Assembly (NCBI GenBank): GCA_945952045.1
Contig: CAMFHE010000021.1
Span: 1-64,000, forward strand
Origin: an uncultured Rhizobium sp.
Lineage (GTDB): Bacteria > Pseudomonadota > Alphaproteobacteria > Rhizobiales > Rhizobiaceae
Direction of reading: 5' to 3'
Length of the DNA stretch: 64,000 bases
Part shown: positions 15,372-24,477 of the stretch, in pieces
Layout of the letters: each line of letters begins with the position of its first letter
Position numbering within the stretch: position 1 is the stretch's first letter
The notes under the pieces: model-generated
The model's database searches: none
Told to the model about the DNA's origin: nothing
Seen by the model: only the letters and a program-made list of their open reading frames with translations
Made by a program: the position numbers and the translations under genes

Positions 15372-17360
15372 CTATGCGGGCATGTGCTTCAAAAACCATT
15401 CAATAGCCCGGGCACTGAAATCGAAGATGGCAGGCATGTTCGTGACGTCATGACCTTCTTCCGGGTATGTGACCAGCACGCTTTCGACGCCAGAGCTGCG
15501 CATGGCGCGGTGGAATTCAAGTGCCTGGCCAGGCGGGGTGATCTTGTCGAGCGCACCGCAAATGTGGAGCGCCGGGGTTCGGACACGATCGACGAAATGA
15601 ACCGGGCTTCGACTGAAGTACTGTCCTGACGGGTCGCTCGTTGGATCCTTCAAGAAGGTTCGGCAGAAGCTCTCGATATTGCAGGTATACTGCTCGCTCA
15701 CCCAGTCGGTGATCGGCGAAATCGGAATGGCGGCGGCGAAGCGCTGATCCTGCGTGACGAGCCAAGACGTCATGAAGCCGCCATAGCTGCATCCCATCAC
15801 GCCGATCCTGTCCGGATCGATGAGGCCCGCTCGTTGCAAAGCGTCCAGACCGGACAGATGGTCCTGCGCGTCTGCGCCCCCCATGTCGCCAACGACGTGG
15901 CGCGCGAAATCCTGACCCCGTCCGCCAGAGCCCCGGACATTGGGCTGGAAAAGCGCATAGCCTGCCTTCAGCGCCATTTGCTCGAAGGCGAATGCGCCAA
16001 GATAGCGGGGCCATTTGGTCCAGATCGGTCCGCCGTGGATCTGTACGATGACCGGGAACGGCCCAGTTCCTGACGGGACGACAAGCCAGCCGTGTATTTT
16101 CAGCCCATCGGCGGCCTCCCATTGAAAATCGCGTGCTGACCCGAGAGCCTGCACCGTCGCATCGACATCGCTTGATCCGAAACGCCGAATCCGCCGCTCC
16201 TGCCCACCCTCCACTACGACAAGCGTCGGTGCGGTGAAGAAGGATTCGCACATGAAAAGCACATCCCCTGCCCCATACCCAAACGGGACAATCTCCGGCC
16301 TCAATGGTCCGGATGGCGCGCGCTCGGCGTCCCGCCAGAGTTCCCGGCTTTCGCCCGTCACACAATCGAGCAGACCGATTGATGTCGCCGGCCCATCCAC
16401 CGAGAGATAAAGCAGCTGCTGTTCATCGCGCCAGAAACTCTGGACAACGTCTCCGCCAAGAACAGATGGTCGCGCCACCATCCCGCTGTCGAGGTCGATG
16501 AGACGAAGATCGCCCGTCACGATGTTGCGGTCACTGCAAACCGCCTCGATGACAGCCAGTTGGTGTCCAGACGGCGACGCGGTCAACCAGCCGAGCTGGT
16601 CCTGCGGCCTGTACACGACAGAGACCGCCCCGTCGTCCAGACCGATCACGCGCACATCGGCGGAATACCACCACGTCTCTTCAGGCTGATCCGAGCATAT
16701 GGCCACAATCGATCGCGATCCAGCCCAGACGGCCTGCCAGATATTGACGCCCGCTGGCGAGACCTGCCGAACCGTATCCGTCTCGACCTCATATAGCCAG
16801 GCGCTCCGCCACGGCATCGTCTCTGATGTACCGTCAACGCTAGGTGCCCAACTGGGTCGCTCAACCTCATCCTCGCGTCCGACAGCGCGCGCGCCCTGCG
16901 TTCCAGCAACATCGGAGCCGTAGCCTGCCACGCCGAGCAGGATGAACCTTCCATCCGAAGACCATTCTAACGTCTCCACAAAACCATCGACGGACGCCGT
17001 TGCCCGCTCCACGCCACCGTTCACGTCGAATAGGCGCAGATGGTTCAATCCGGTCTCGCCGCGATCCGACAGGAACGCGATCGTGCATCCGTCCGGGGAC
17101 CAGACCGGCAAGCTGTCCGAATGGGTGCCATGGGTCAGCACGTCGATATCTCCGGAAGCGATATCGACCACCGCAAGACGGGTCGTCGGCGTCCCCTCAA
17201 GCTTGTCGCATATCTGCGCAGCGGCAGCGGCCCGTTTTCCATCGGGGCTCGCGGCGATCTGGGTCAGCGTGGCGATGTGGATGGCGCCCGGCTTGAACCA
17301 GGCTTCTGCAAGGCTTTCGGCATGTTTGAACAGGCCGCGATCAAGAAAGGCGACGTCCAC
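15372..17360 (-). CDS. S9 family serine peptidase (acylaminoacyl peptidase/prolyl oligopeptidase type)
   Basis: A 662-residue cytoplasmic peptidase. The first 400 residues form a WD-like beta-propeller (for example SDSLPVWSPDGCTIAFLSD), and the C-terminal 260 residues form an alpha/beta hydrolase. The catalytic triad is visible: Ser525 in GCSYGGF, Asp605 in CGALDKITPP and His637 in PEEGHDV. IHGGPIW near 441 provides the oxyanion region. No signal peptide is present. It is the last gene of a minus-strand unit after an APC permease and a proline-iminopeptidase-like hydrolase, which suggests import and breakdown of short peptides or acyl-amino acids. Confidence 0.93.
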   Translation of the reverse strand: MDVAFLDRGLFKHAESLAEAWFKPGAIHIATLTQIAASPDGKRAAAAAQICDKLEGTPTTRLAVVDIASGDIDVLTHGTHSDSLPVWSPDGCTIAFLSDRGETGLNHLRLFDVNGGVERATASVDGFVETLEWSSDGRFILLGVAGYGSDVAGTQGARAVGREDEVERPSWAPSVDGTSETMPWRSAWLYEVETDTVRQVSPAGVNIWQAVWAGSRSIVAICSDQPEETWWYSADVRVIGLDDGAVSVVYRPQDQLGWLTASPSGHQLAVIEAVCSDRNIVTGDLRLIDLDSGMVARPSVLGGDVVQSFWRDEQQLLYLSVDGPATSIGLLDCVTGESRELWRDAERAPSGPLRPEIVPFGYGAGDVLFMCESFFTAPTLVVVEGGQERRIRRFGSSDVDATVQALGSARDFQWEAADGLKIHGWLVVPSGTGPFPVIVQIHGGPIWTKWPRYLGAFAFEQMALKAGYALFQPNVRGSGGRGQDFARHVVGDMGGADAQDHLSGLDALQRAGLIDPDRIGVMGCSYGGFMTSWLVTQDQRFAAAIPISPITDWVSEQYTCNIESFCRTFLKDPTSDPSGQYFSRSPVHFVDRVRTPALHICGALDKITPPGQALEFHRAMRSSGVESVLVTYPEEGHDVTNMPAIFDFSARAIEWFLKHMPA

Positions 17361-17443
17361 GGTTCACTCCTGGTTTTTGGGAAAGTCACGATGCAGGTGG
17401 ATGCTGTCGCATGACGGGTGGCGCGACAGCATCCATGGCCGTC

Positions 17444-18835
17444 TCAGGCGACGTCGCCGACGCGTAGGTTGGATCCACCCCTGACCTTCAGGATTGCTGC
17501 GAGGATGAAACCGACGCACATCCATATGATGCCGAGTGTCTGGGCATGAGGATCCGCATGCCAGATTGCGTAAACCAGAATTGCCGTGCCGATGACTGGA
17601 GAGAGCCAATGCTGGAACAGGTGCCGGCTGCGATCGGCCAGGGCAAAGCGATAGAATACGGCGATGTTCAGCAGGATATAGGCCGTGAGGGCTCCGAATG
17701 TAACCAGCGTCGTCAGCACATCGAGGTGTTGGGCGCCGAAGAGGCCGATGACGAGAGACAGCGCCGTGATGATGAGGATGGCGTTGCGCGGCGTGTTTCT
17801 CGACGGACTGACAGCCGCGATGAAGCGCGGCAGTTGCCCGTCGCGCGCCATGCTGAAGATGAGCCGCGACGACGTGGCCATGGATGCGATCGAACCGGCG
17901 AAGATTGCGATGAGTGCGGAAGTCAGCGTGACGATGACGCGCAGCCAGTCGCCGCCGGCTTGTCCGGCCACGTTGTAAAATGCGTTGTTCGTCGGCTCCC
18001 CATCTGCAAAGATGGTCCCGTGCGGAACATAAAGAGCCGCCAGATAGACCTGCGCCATGAACAGCGCCGCCACGGCGAAGAGCACGATCATCGTTGCCTT
18101 GGAAACGGTCTGGCCGCCGCCCTTCGCATCCTCGTTCAGGGTCGATATGGCATCGAAGCCGACGAAGCTGAGTGCCGCGATCGGGATGGCGCCGAAGACG
18201 ATGGTCCAGGAGAAGGTCGCGCTGTCATAGAGTGGTGTCAGCGAAAGGACGACCGTTCCATTCATCAGATCGATCCCGACGGCTCCGGCGAAAAGCACGA
18301 GAACGGCAAGCTGTATGACCAGAAATATCTTGTTCATCGTCGCCGTGAGGCTGATGCCGCCAAGATTGATCAGTGCGGCGATGACGACGAAGGCGACGAC
18401 CCAGATCCAGACAGGAACCGCTGGCCATACGCCGTTCATCGCACTCGCCGAGAACGAGGACAGGAGCGCGGGAAGGAGCAGGTAGTCCAGCAGGATGGCC
18501 CACCCCGCCGCATAGCCGAGAAAGGGGTTGGTGCCGAACCGGACATAGGAATAGACCGAACCTGCGACAGGGTAGCGTTTTGCCATTTCCTTGTAGCAGA
18601 TGGCGCTGAACACCATGGCGGTGGCGGCAACGAGATAGACGAGCGCCGCCATACCGCTCGAGGCATTGTAAATAATGCCGAAAACCGCAATTGGAGCCAT
18701 CGGGCACATATAAATGAGGCCGTAGACGACGACGTCGGTCAACGACATCGTGCGCTTGAACTCCTCCTTGTAGCCGAGCGACTCCAGCGTATTCGCCGGC
18801 GTAAGTTGTTTGGCATCCTCATCCAGTGTTTGCAT
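17444..18835 (-). CDS. APC-family amino acid/polyamine permease
   Basis: A 463-residue secondary transporter with about twelve membrane segments. The first membrane helix carries MSLTDVVVYGLIYMCPMAPI, and the conserved GFDAISTLNEDAKGGG near the middle is typical of the APC superfamily. The ATG at 18835 has GGGGATAAC upstream; the longer open frame to 18973 overlaps the hydrolase gene and is rejected. It sits between the two peptidase-like genes, so an amino acid, amide or small peptide is the likely substrate. Confidence 0.92.
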   Translation of the reverse strand: MQTLDEDAKQLTPANTLESLGYKEEFKRTMSLTDVVVYGLIYMCPMAPIAVFGIIYNASSGMAALVYLVAATAMVFSAICYKEMAKRYPVAGSVYSYVRFGTNPFLGYAAGWAILLDYLLLPALLSSFSASAMNGVWPAVPVWIWVVAFVVIAALINLGGISLTATMNKIFLVIQLAVLVLFAGAVGIDLMNGTVVLSLTPLYDSATFSWTIVFGAIPIAALSFVGFDAISTLNEDAKGGGQTVSKATMIVLFAVAALFMAQVYLAALYVPHGTIFADGEPTNNAFYNVAGQAGGDWLRVIVTLTSALIAIFAGSIASMATSSRLIFSMARDGQLPRFIAAVSPSRNTPRNAILIITALSLVIGLFGAQHLDVLTTLVTFGALTAYILLNIAVFYRFALADRSRHLFQHWLSPVIGTAILVYAIWHADPHAQTLGIIWMCVGFILAAILKVRGGSNLRVGDVA

Positions 18836-18863
18836 GTCGTTATCCCCTTTTTTGCATATGTGC

Positions 18864-19787
18864 TTATGATCGGTCGTGCTTGCGCAGGAAGGCGCCGACT
18901 GTCTCGAAATAGGCGGCTGGCGTTTCCAGATGCGGCGTGTGGCTCGCGCCCTCGAAAACCCGGTATTCCACATTCCGGAGCCCGTTCACGAAGGGCTCCC
19001 AGGAGACGGGAGTCGCCTCATCGAATTCGCCGGCGAGGACGAGCGATGGCACCGATATCTGCGGAAGCCTGTCGATGATGGACCAGTCCTTCATCGTGCC
19101 GGTCGCTGAAAACTCGCTTGGGCCGACCATTGTGCGGTAGACGGTTGGGTCTGCTGCAAGGCTCTCGAAACTGTTCAGCAGTGGCTCCGGAAACGGGCGT
19201 ACCCGGCAGAGGTGACGGCGGTAAAAAACCTCGACGGCTTCCTGATAAGCAACCGAATCCGTCGTTCCGGCCTCCTCATGCTCATGTATGGTCGCCTGAA
19301 TCGCCGCCGGCAGATGGGAAAGCAGTTCATCCGTGCCCTTCGTCCACAAAGCCATGGAGGCGGGAGAATCCGAAATAGTCATGCTGAGCACGCCCTGCGG
19401 ATGGCGCAGAACGAATTCCGGTCCGAGCATGCCGCCCCACGACTGCCCCAGAAGGTGAAATCCGTCCTGGATACCGAAATAGTCGACGAGATTGCGCAGT
19501 TCGGCGACGAAAAGATCGACATTCCAGAATTCTGCCGGCGCATCCGGCAGCAGGCTGCTGCGGCCACATCCGATCTGGTCGTAATGAATGACTGTTCGAC
19601 CATCCTCGCACAGCGCTGTCATCGGCAGGCAATAATCATGCGGAAAACCGGGCCCTCCATGAAGGATCACCAGCGGCGGCCGTGTGATCTCCACAAATAC
19701 CGGCCTCGACACCCGCGCCCAAGTGAAATGGGAGCGGAACGGAATGCGATGCTCTTCCACCGCGAGTGGGTTCAATCTTTCTGTCAT
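18864..19787 (-). CDS. Proline iminopeptidase-like alpha/beta hydrolase (S33)
   Basis: A 307-residue hydrolase of the proline iminopeptidase / L-amino-acid amidase family. The oxyanion motif HGGPG is at residues 43-47, the nucleophile Ser116 is in GQSWGG, Asp256 is in GEFDEATP and His283 is in GASHTPH. It removes N-terminal proline or other residues from small peptides or amides. It is the first gene of the peptide-use unit, and an operator-like palindrome lies 34-54 bases before its start. The GntR regulator on the other strand is the likely controller. Confidence 0.9.
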   Translation of the reverse strand: MTERLNPLAVEEHRIPFRSHFTWARVSRPVFVEITRPPLVILHGGPGFPHDYCLPMTALCEDGRTVIHYDQIGCGRSSLLPDAPAEFWNVDLFVAELRNLVDYFGIQDGFHLLGQSWGGMLGPEFVLRHPQGVLSMTISDSPASMALWTKGTDELLSHLPAAIQATIHEHEEAGTTDSVAYQEAVEVFYRRHLCRVRPFPEPLLNSFESLAADPTVYRTMVGPSEFSATGTMKDWSIIDRLPQISVPSLVLAGEFDEATPVSWEPFVNGLRNVEYRVFEGASHTPHLETPAAYFETVGAFLRKHDRS

Positions 19788-20144
19788 GGTTCCCTCGAAA
19801 GGCCATTCGAACGGGCCTTAATGGTATTGTCGAGATACCATAAACGAAAAAGGTATTATGTGAATGCCTTTATTCAAAAATATTTCATGGTAGTGTGATG
19901 TCGAATTGGCGCGAGGTGGTGAACGGGAAGAAAGCGAACGAAGCTCCAACGGGCTAAACGCCCGTGAACGATCAAGAATTGTCGAATTTTGCTCACGTTA
20001 AACCGATCGGAAGGCGTGTGGATGGATAGCTGCATTCCTATGGCGCGTATCCGCGTGTATAGAAAACCAGCACCCAGAACGCCGTCCTTCACTGTATGAA
20101 GCGTTTGAATAAATTGACGGTAGCCAAAAGGTTTATGCGCCCGC
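19788..20144. other. Divergent regulatory region of the peptide-use locus
   Basis: A 357-base region between the hydrolase and the GntR gene. It is AT-richer than its surroundings and contains the palindrome at 19821-19841. A GGTAT half-site follows at about 19852, and an ATGGTAG sequence lies near 19888. No open frame of interest is seen. Confidence 0.6.
19821..19841. promoter_or_regulatory. Candidate GntR operator
   Basis: ATGGTAT-N7-ATACCAT is a perfect 7-bp palindrome just upstream of the hydrolase start. TGGT...ACCA cores are typical of FadR-subfamily GntR operators, though the spacer here is longer than in the classic site. A GntR/FCD gene lies across the same region. Confidence 0.5.
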
Positions 20145-20912
20145 ATGAGGGATGACGCGACGAACGACGATATTCAGGATGTCCTTGAACCCTTGGGGAA
20201 TGGCATCAACGTCACGACAGCACGGCAGGAACTGGCCGAGCGCATTGTCGCGGCCATTACCATCGGCGCCTATTCTCCCGGAGAACAGTTGCCGTCAGAA
20301 CGCGAACTGGCGGAAAAGCAGGGGGTGAGCCGTGTAACGGTCAGAGGCGCACTCGAAATCGTCAGGGAACGCGGCCTGCTCGTCTCGAAGCGTGGCAGGG
20401 GTGGCGGAACGTTTGTTGCAGACGCAAAGATCACTCAGGCGCCGCCTGACGCTGCTCGACGCATGCTTGAGGACGAAATTCCCCGATTGCGATCCTTCGT
20501 TGATTTTCGCTGCCTGATCGCCGGGCTTGAGGCACGGACCGCTGCCGAAAGGCGAACCGACGAACAGGCGCGCCGGCTAACCCGGATCATGGAGCAATTC
20601 AACGCTGCCGACGATACGGTCGAGGCCCGCAAGATCGACGTCGAGCTCCACATGCTGATCACGACGATGGCGGCCAACGAACAATTGGCGAAGGTCACGG
20701 CCCAACTCAGTCAGCGGGCAACCATGGGCCTTGGCGCTGAACCCTACCCCGAAAAATATCTCGAACGCGCGCGGCAAGAACATTTGGAAATCGTCGACAG
20801 TATCGTCAGGCAGGATCTCGACCGCGCATTCCGTGCAGCCCACAAACATTTCTCGCTCACGCTTGAGATCATGGAAGAAGCGTTTCGCTCTTCCGAGAGA
20901 TATACACTATAG
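20145..20912 (+). CDS. GntR-family regulator (FadR subfamily, FCD domain)
   Basis: A 255-residue regulator. The winged helix-turn-helix reads GEQLPSERELAEKQGVSRVT (about residues 46-65) followed by VRGALEIVRERGLLVSKRGRGG. The C-terminal all-helical FCD ligand domain spans residues 110-250, with likely metal-binding histidines in DVELHMLI and RAAHKHFSL. It is divergent from the peptide-use operon and probably represses it until a product amino acid or amide binds. Confidence 0.9.
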   Translation: MRDDATNDDIQDVLEPLGNGINVTTARQELAERIVAAITIGAYSPGEQLPSERELAEKQGVSRVTVRGALEIVRERGLLVSKRGRGGGTFVADAKITQAPPDAARRMLEDEIPRLRSFVDFRCLIAGLEARTAAERRTDEQARRLTRIMEQFNAADDTVEARKIDVELHMLITTMAANEQLAKVTAQLSQRATMGLGAEPYPEKYLERARQEHLEIVDSIVRQDLDRAFRAAHKHFSLTLEIMEEAFRSSERYTL

Positions 20913-21067
20913 GTACTGCAAGAACTTTCTCGCGCTCGTGATTTTTTCGATTCACGGTCTCAAGTTAGATCGCCGCAGCCGCTTGTGTGAAACAATTACG
21001 GGTTTTGTCGTGTGAACGGCGCCGGAGCGCTGCGGAAGGCATGGTCACACCCCGCCACTCCGTCCGT

Positions 21068-21511
21068 TCACACCGAGCCGGAGACGGCCGCGATGAGCTG
21101 GATTTCGACCGGCGCATTGCCCGGCAATGTCGCCACACCGACGGCGGCGCGGCTGCCGATGCCGATATCGCCGAGTTCCGCATGCAGGAATGCGGAGGCG
21201 AAATCGGCCAGACGGGAATGCAGCGTAAACCCTTGCTCGGCGGCGATGAAAACGGTCAGGCTCGGCACGAGGGCGATCTGCTCGCCCGGCGCAAGCTGTC
21301 CGCGCGCTGCGGCCAGCGCGTTGCGCACCGCAAGCGTTACCGCCTCCCGCCAGTTCTCCACGGGATCGTCTGCCCGCACCGGACCGGTGAAAAGCAGCAC
21401 GCCATCCAGCCGCGGCGTCATGCCGGAGGTGAAGATCAGATTGCCGAAGCGCGAGGCTGGCACGTAGTGTCCTTGCGGCACCGGTGCGTTGGACGTGTCC
21501 GGGCCGGTCAT
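21068..21511 (-). CDS. RidA family protein (YjgF/UK114)
   Basis: A 147-residue RidA-family protein. Features are GHYVPASRFGNLIFTSGMTP at the start and GIGSRAAVGVATLPGNAPVEI near the end, where the family has its active-site arginine. RidA deaminates reactive enamine/imine intermediates released by PLP enzymes. Its start overlaps the aminotransferase stop by four bases (ATGA), so it probably clears intermediates made by that enzyme. The longer frame to 21607 would run into the aminotransferase and is rejected. Confidence 0.9.
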   Translation of the reverse strand: MTGPDTSNAPVPQGHYVPASRFGNLIFTSGMTPRLDGVLLFTGPVRADDPVENWREAVTLAVRNALAAARGQLAPGEQIALVPSLTVFIAAEQGFTLHSRLADFASAFLHAELGDIGIGSRAAVGVATLPGNAPVEIQLIAAVSGSV

Positions 21512-22722
21512 GCGCGATACCGTCCCACGAGTTCGACCAGGCGCTCGACCGCCTTCACGGCCGCCGCATGATCCTGCGAGAAATTCAGCCGCACGCTGCT
21601 GGCGCAATGCGGCCCGAATTCGGTGCCGGGCGTGACGACGACGCCGCCCTGAAGCCGCAGGATGCGCACGAAATCCCCGGGCGCGACGGCCAGTTCCGGC
21701 AGACTGGGAAACAGATAACTGCCCGCCTGCGGCGTGCGTGCGCCAATACCCTCGTTTGAGGTGCGCAGCACGGTCAGCAGATCGTCGCGGATCGCCTGAT
21801 GCAGGCGGATGCGCTCGTCCATCCAGCCTTCCGGCTCCGAAAACCAGGTGTGCAGCACCGCCTGATTGTAGCCGGCGGCGCGTAGCGAGACGATGGCCTG
21901 CAACTTCTCCATCCGCTCGATAAGCCGGGGCGCGCCGAAGGCGACGCCGAGCCGGTAACCGCTCAGCGATTCCGTCTTCGACGGTCCCATGATGGTGATG
22001 AGGTTATCCGGGTCGATATCGGTGGCGCGCAGATGCGTATAGGCGGCATCCGAATAGCGCAGGCGCGAATAAAGCTGGTCGGCGATGACAGTCGCGCCGT
22101 ATTTGCCCGCGAGCGCAGCAATCTGGCCGATTTCCGCCTTGGAGTAGACCACGCCCGCCGGATTGTTCGGATTGGAGAAGACGAAGACCTTCGCGCCCTG
22201 CCGGAAGGCATCCTCAAGCTGGCCGAGATCGAGACCGGCTTCCACATCCGACTTCAGGTAATCGAGCCGCACCGGCACGATCTCACCCTCGAAGAACTCC
22301 ACCAGTTTGCGGTTGGCGAAATAATCGGGTTGAACGATGGCGACCTTGTCGCCGCGCCCGACGGTGCTGGCGACGGCGAGGAACAGCGCCCCTTGCGTGC
22401 CGGGCGTCAGGATCATGCCGTCGGCATCGACAGGCGCGCCGGTGAAATTGGCGAGCTTGCCCGCCAGTTCCTCGCGGATGCGGGCGGCACCGCGATATTC
22501 GGTATAGGCCTGCTGACCGCCGAGGCGGACGCCGTCGCAGAAGGTTTCGAATGCGCCGGGCGTCGGCGTGAAGGCATCGACATCGCCATGGGAGAAATCG
22601 ACCGGCGTGCCGGAAAGTTCGGCGCCGCGCAGCAGGCTGTGCAGGTCGCCGGTCTTCTGTCGCACTTCCTGTCCGGGGGCATTGTCGGTGCCGAGCTTGC
22701 TGAACTTCTGCTGAACGGACAT
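21508..22722 (-). CDS. Class I/II PLP-dependent aminotransferase
   Basis: A 404-residue fold-type I aminotransferase. The cofactor site is clear: NPNNPAG at 184-190, Asp215 and Tyr218 in VIADQLYSRL, and Schiff-base Lys249 in GPSKTESLSGYRLG. It is translationally coupled to RidA and divergent from a LysR gene, which is the likely activator. The substrate amino acid is not evident; the family includes aspartate, aromatic and MocR-like transaminases without DNA-binding domain. Confidence 0.92.
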   Translation of the reverse strand: MSVQQKFSKLGTDNAPGQEVRQKTGDLHSLLRGAELSGTPVDFSHGDVDAFTPTPGAFETFCDGVRLGGQQAYTEYRGAARIREELAGKLANFTGAPVDADGMILTPGTQGALFLAVASTVGRGDKVAIVQPDYFANRKLVEFFEGEIVPVRLDYLKSDVEAGLDLGQLEDAFRQGAKVFVFSNPNNPAGVVYSKAEIGQIAALAGKYGATVIADQLYSRLRYSDAAYTHLRATDIDPDNLITIMGPSKTESLSGYRLGVAFGAPRLIERMEKLQAIVSLRAAGYNQAVLHTWFSEPEGWMDERIRLHQAIRDDLLTVLRTSNEGIGARTPQAGSYLFPSLPELAVAPGDFVRILRLQGGVVVTPGTEFGPHCASSVRLNFSQDHAAAVKAVERLVELVGRYRA

Positions 22723-22776
22723 GGGAAACTCCTTGGACGGCCATTGGGCAATAACCTGTTGTAGCGCGCGCCAATA

Positions 22777-22796
22777 GAAACTAAAACATCTGTTTC
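22777..22796. promoter_or_regulatory. Weak dyad in LysR/aminotransferase divergent promoter
   Basis: GAAAC-N10-GTTTC is a short dyad in the 104-base region between the divergent aminotransferase and LysR genes, flanked by AT-rich sequence. It could be part of a LysR site but does not fit the T-N11-A rule well. Confidence 0.25.
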
Positions 22797-22826
22797 AATA
22801 GCATCAGAAGATAGAAAATGTAGCGA

Positions 22827-23693
22827 ATGGATATCCGTTTCCTGGAGAGTTTCGTGGAAGTCGCCGATTGCGGCTCCATTGCGGAGGCGGCGCGGCGGCT
22901 GAACCTGACGCCGGCTGCGGTGGCGCAGCGGCTAAAGGCGCTGGAAGAGGAACTGGGCCATTCGCTGGTCGGGCGGGCGGGTCGCACGGTGCGCCCCACG
23001 GCCTCGGGGCTGGCCGTTCTTGGCCGAGCGAGGCAGATGATCGAGGCGGCGCGCGACCTGCGCGCCATCGCCGCCAACGACCTGCCCGCCGGGGAATTGC
23101 GGCTGGGATCGACGGCGACCGGCCTCACCGGCCTGTTGCCCGATGTCATCGCCTCGCTCAGCAGGGATTATCCGCAGATCGAATTTTTCATCCGCCCCGG
23201 CTCCTCCGTGGATCTCTATCACAGCGTCGTCGCCGAGGAGCTGGATGCCGCCGTGATCGTCCAGCCGCCTTTTCCCATACCGAAATCGCTGGAGTGGATG
23301 ACGCTGCGCGAGGAGCCGCTCGTGCTGCTGATGCCAGAGGCGCTGGAAACCGCAAGCCCGGAAGAGGCAATGGCGGCGGCGCGCTTCATCCGCTACGACC
23401 GCAACCAGTGGGGCGGGCAGATCGTCGATGCCTATCTGCGCCGCAAGCGGCTGAAGGTGCACGAATGGCTGGAGCTCGACGCATTGGATAGCATCGCCGC
23501 GTTGGTCAGCCGGGGGCTTGGTGTCGCGATCGTGCCGGATTGGCCGCCGCCATGGCCGGAAGGCTTGCGGCTGCGCAGGCTGTTGCTGACCGATGGCCCG
23601 CGCCGCAAGGTGGGTGTTCTGTGGCGGTGGGCAGGGCCAAGGATCGCGGCGATCCGCGCTTTCGTGGAAACCTGCGGCGAAACCCGCTGGTAG
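22827..23693 (+). CDS. LysR-family transcriptional regulator
   Basis: A 288-residue LysR protein with helix-turn-helix GSIAEAARRLNLTPAAVAQR (about residues 16-35) and a C-terminal effector domain containing LRLGSTATGLTGLLPDVIASL. It diverges from the aminotransferase-RidA pair with about 100 bases between starts, so it probably controls them. It ends 15 bases from the end of the convergent FAH-family pseudogene. Confidence 0.9.
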   Translation: MDIRFLESFVEVADCGSIAEAARRLNLTPAAVAQRLKALEEELGHSLVGRAGRTVRPTASGLAVLGRARQMIEAARDLRAIAANDLPAGELRLGSTATGLTGLLPDVIASLSRDYPQIEFFIRPGSSVDLYHSVVAEELDAAVIVQPPFPIPKSLEWMTLREEPLVLLMPEALETASPEEAMAAARFIRYDRNQWGGQIVDAYLRRKRLKVHEWLELDALDSIAALVSRGLGVAIVPDWPPPWPEGLRLRRLLLTDGPRRKVGVLWRWAGPRIAAIRAFVETCGETRW

Positions 23694-23707
23694 GGGTTCG
23701 TGCGAAA

Positions 23708-24393
23708 TCAGACGATGGTTGTCACGAGGCTTTCCAGCCCCTCGATATCGACCCGCACGGTCTCGCCCCGCACCACGGCGCCCACCCCGGCGGGCGTGCC
23801 GCTATAGATGAGATCGCCGGGTTTCAGCGTCACCGAGGCGGAAAGTGCTGCGATGATTTCGGCAACGGACCAGATCATCGTAGAGAGATCGCCATCCTGC
23901 CGCAGCGCGCCATCCACCGAGAGCGTGATCCTCCCCTGCCCCGGATGACCGACGGCAGCGGCAGGCGACAGCGTTCCGCACGCGGCCGAACCGTCGAAAC
24001 CCTTGGCAAGATCCCAGGGCCGCCCCAGCTTCTTCGCCACGGCCTGGAGATCGCGCCGAGTGAAATCGATACCCGCCGCATAGCCCCAGACATGCTCAAG
24101 CGCTGCTTCGGGGGAAATGTCGCGCCCTCCGGCGCCGATCGCCACCACCAGTTCGGCCTCGAAATGCAGGTCGCCCGTCTGCGGCGGATAGGGCATGGCC
24201 CTCCCATCGCTCAGCAGCGCATCGGCGGGCTTGGAGAAGAAGAAAGGCGGTTGCGTTCGGGATCGTGGCCGAATTCGCGGGCATGTTCGGCATAATTGCG
24301 GCCCACGCACCAGATGCGCCCGACGGGGAAACGCGCGGCCGAACCCGAAACGGCAAGCGATGGCCGCTCGGGCGGGGGAATGACGAAATCCAT
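23708..24393 (-). pseudogene. Fumarylacetoacetate hydrolase family protein, frameshifted
   Basis: The gene starts at 24393 ([13 protein letters not shown]) with the family core [19 protein letters not shown], then shifts frame at about 24249 and continues as [13 protein letters not shown] through FEAELVVAIG, GYAAGIDFTRRDLQ and GDLIYSGTPAGVG to a normal C-terminus. The full span is 686 bases, one short of a multiple of three, and restoring one C in the CC run gives a continuous 228-codon protein. Family members cleave or decarboxylate acyl-pyruvate-type compounds with a divalent metal. It is either a pseudogene or a one-base sequence error. Nearby genes show the same defect. Confidence 0.85.
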
Positions 24394-24477
24394 CTCGATT
24401 CTATTCCTTCATAGAGCATTTCCAGGAAAAGTGGATGCCGGCTTTCCGTTCGGAAATGCGTCAAGCGATACTGGGGT

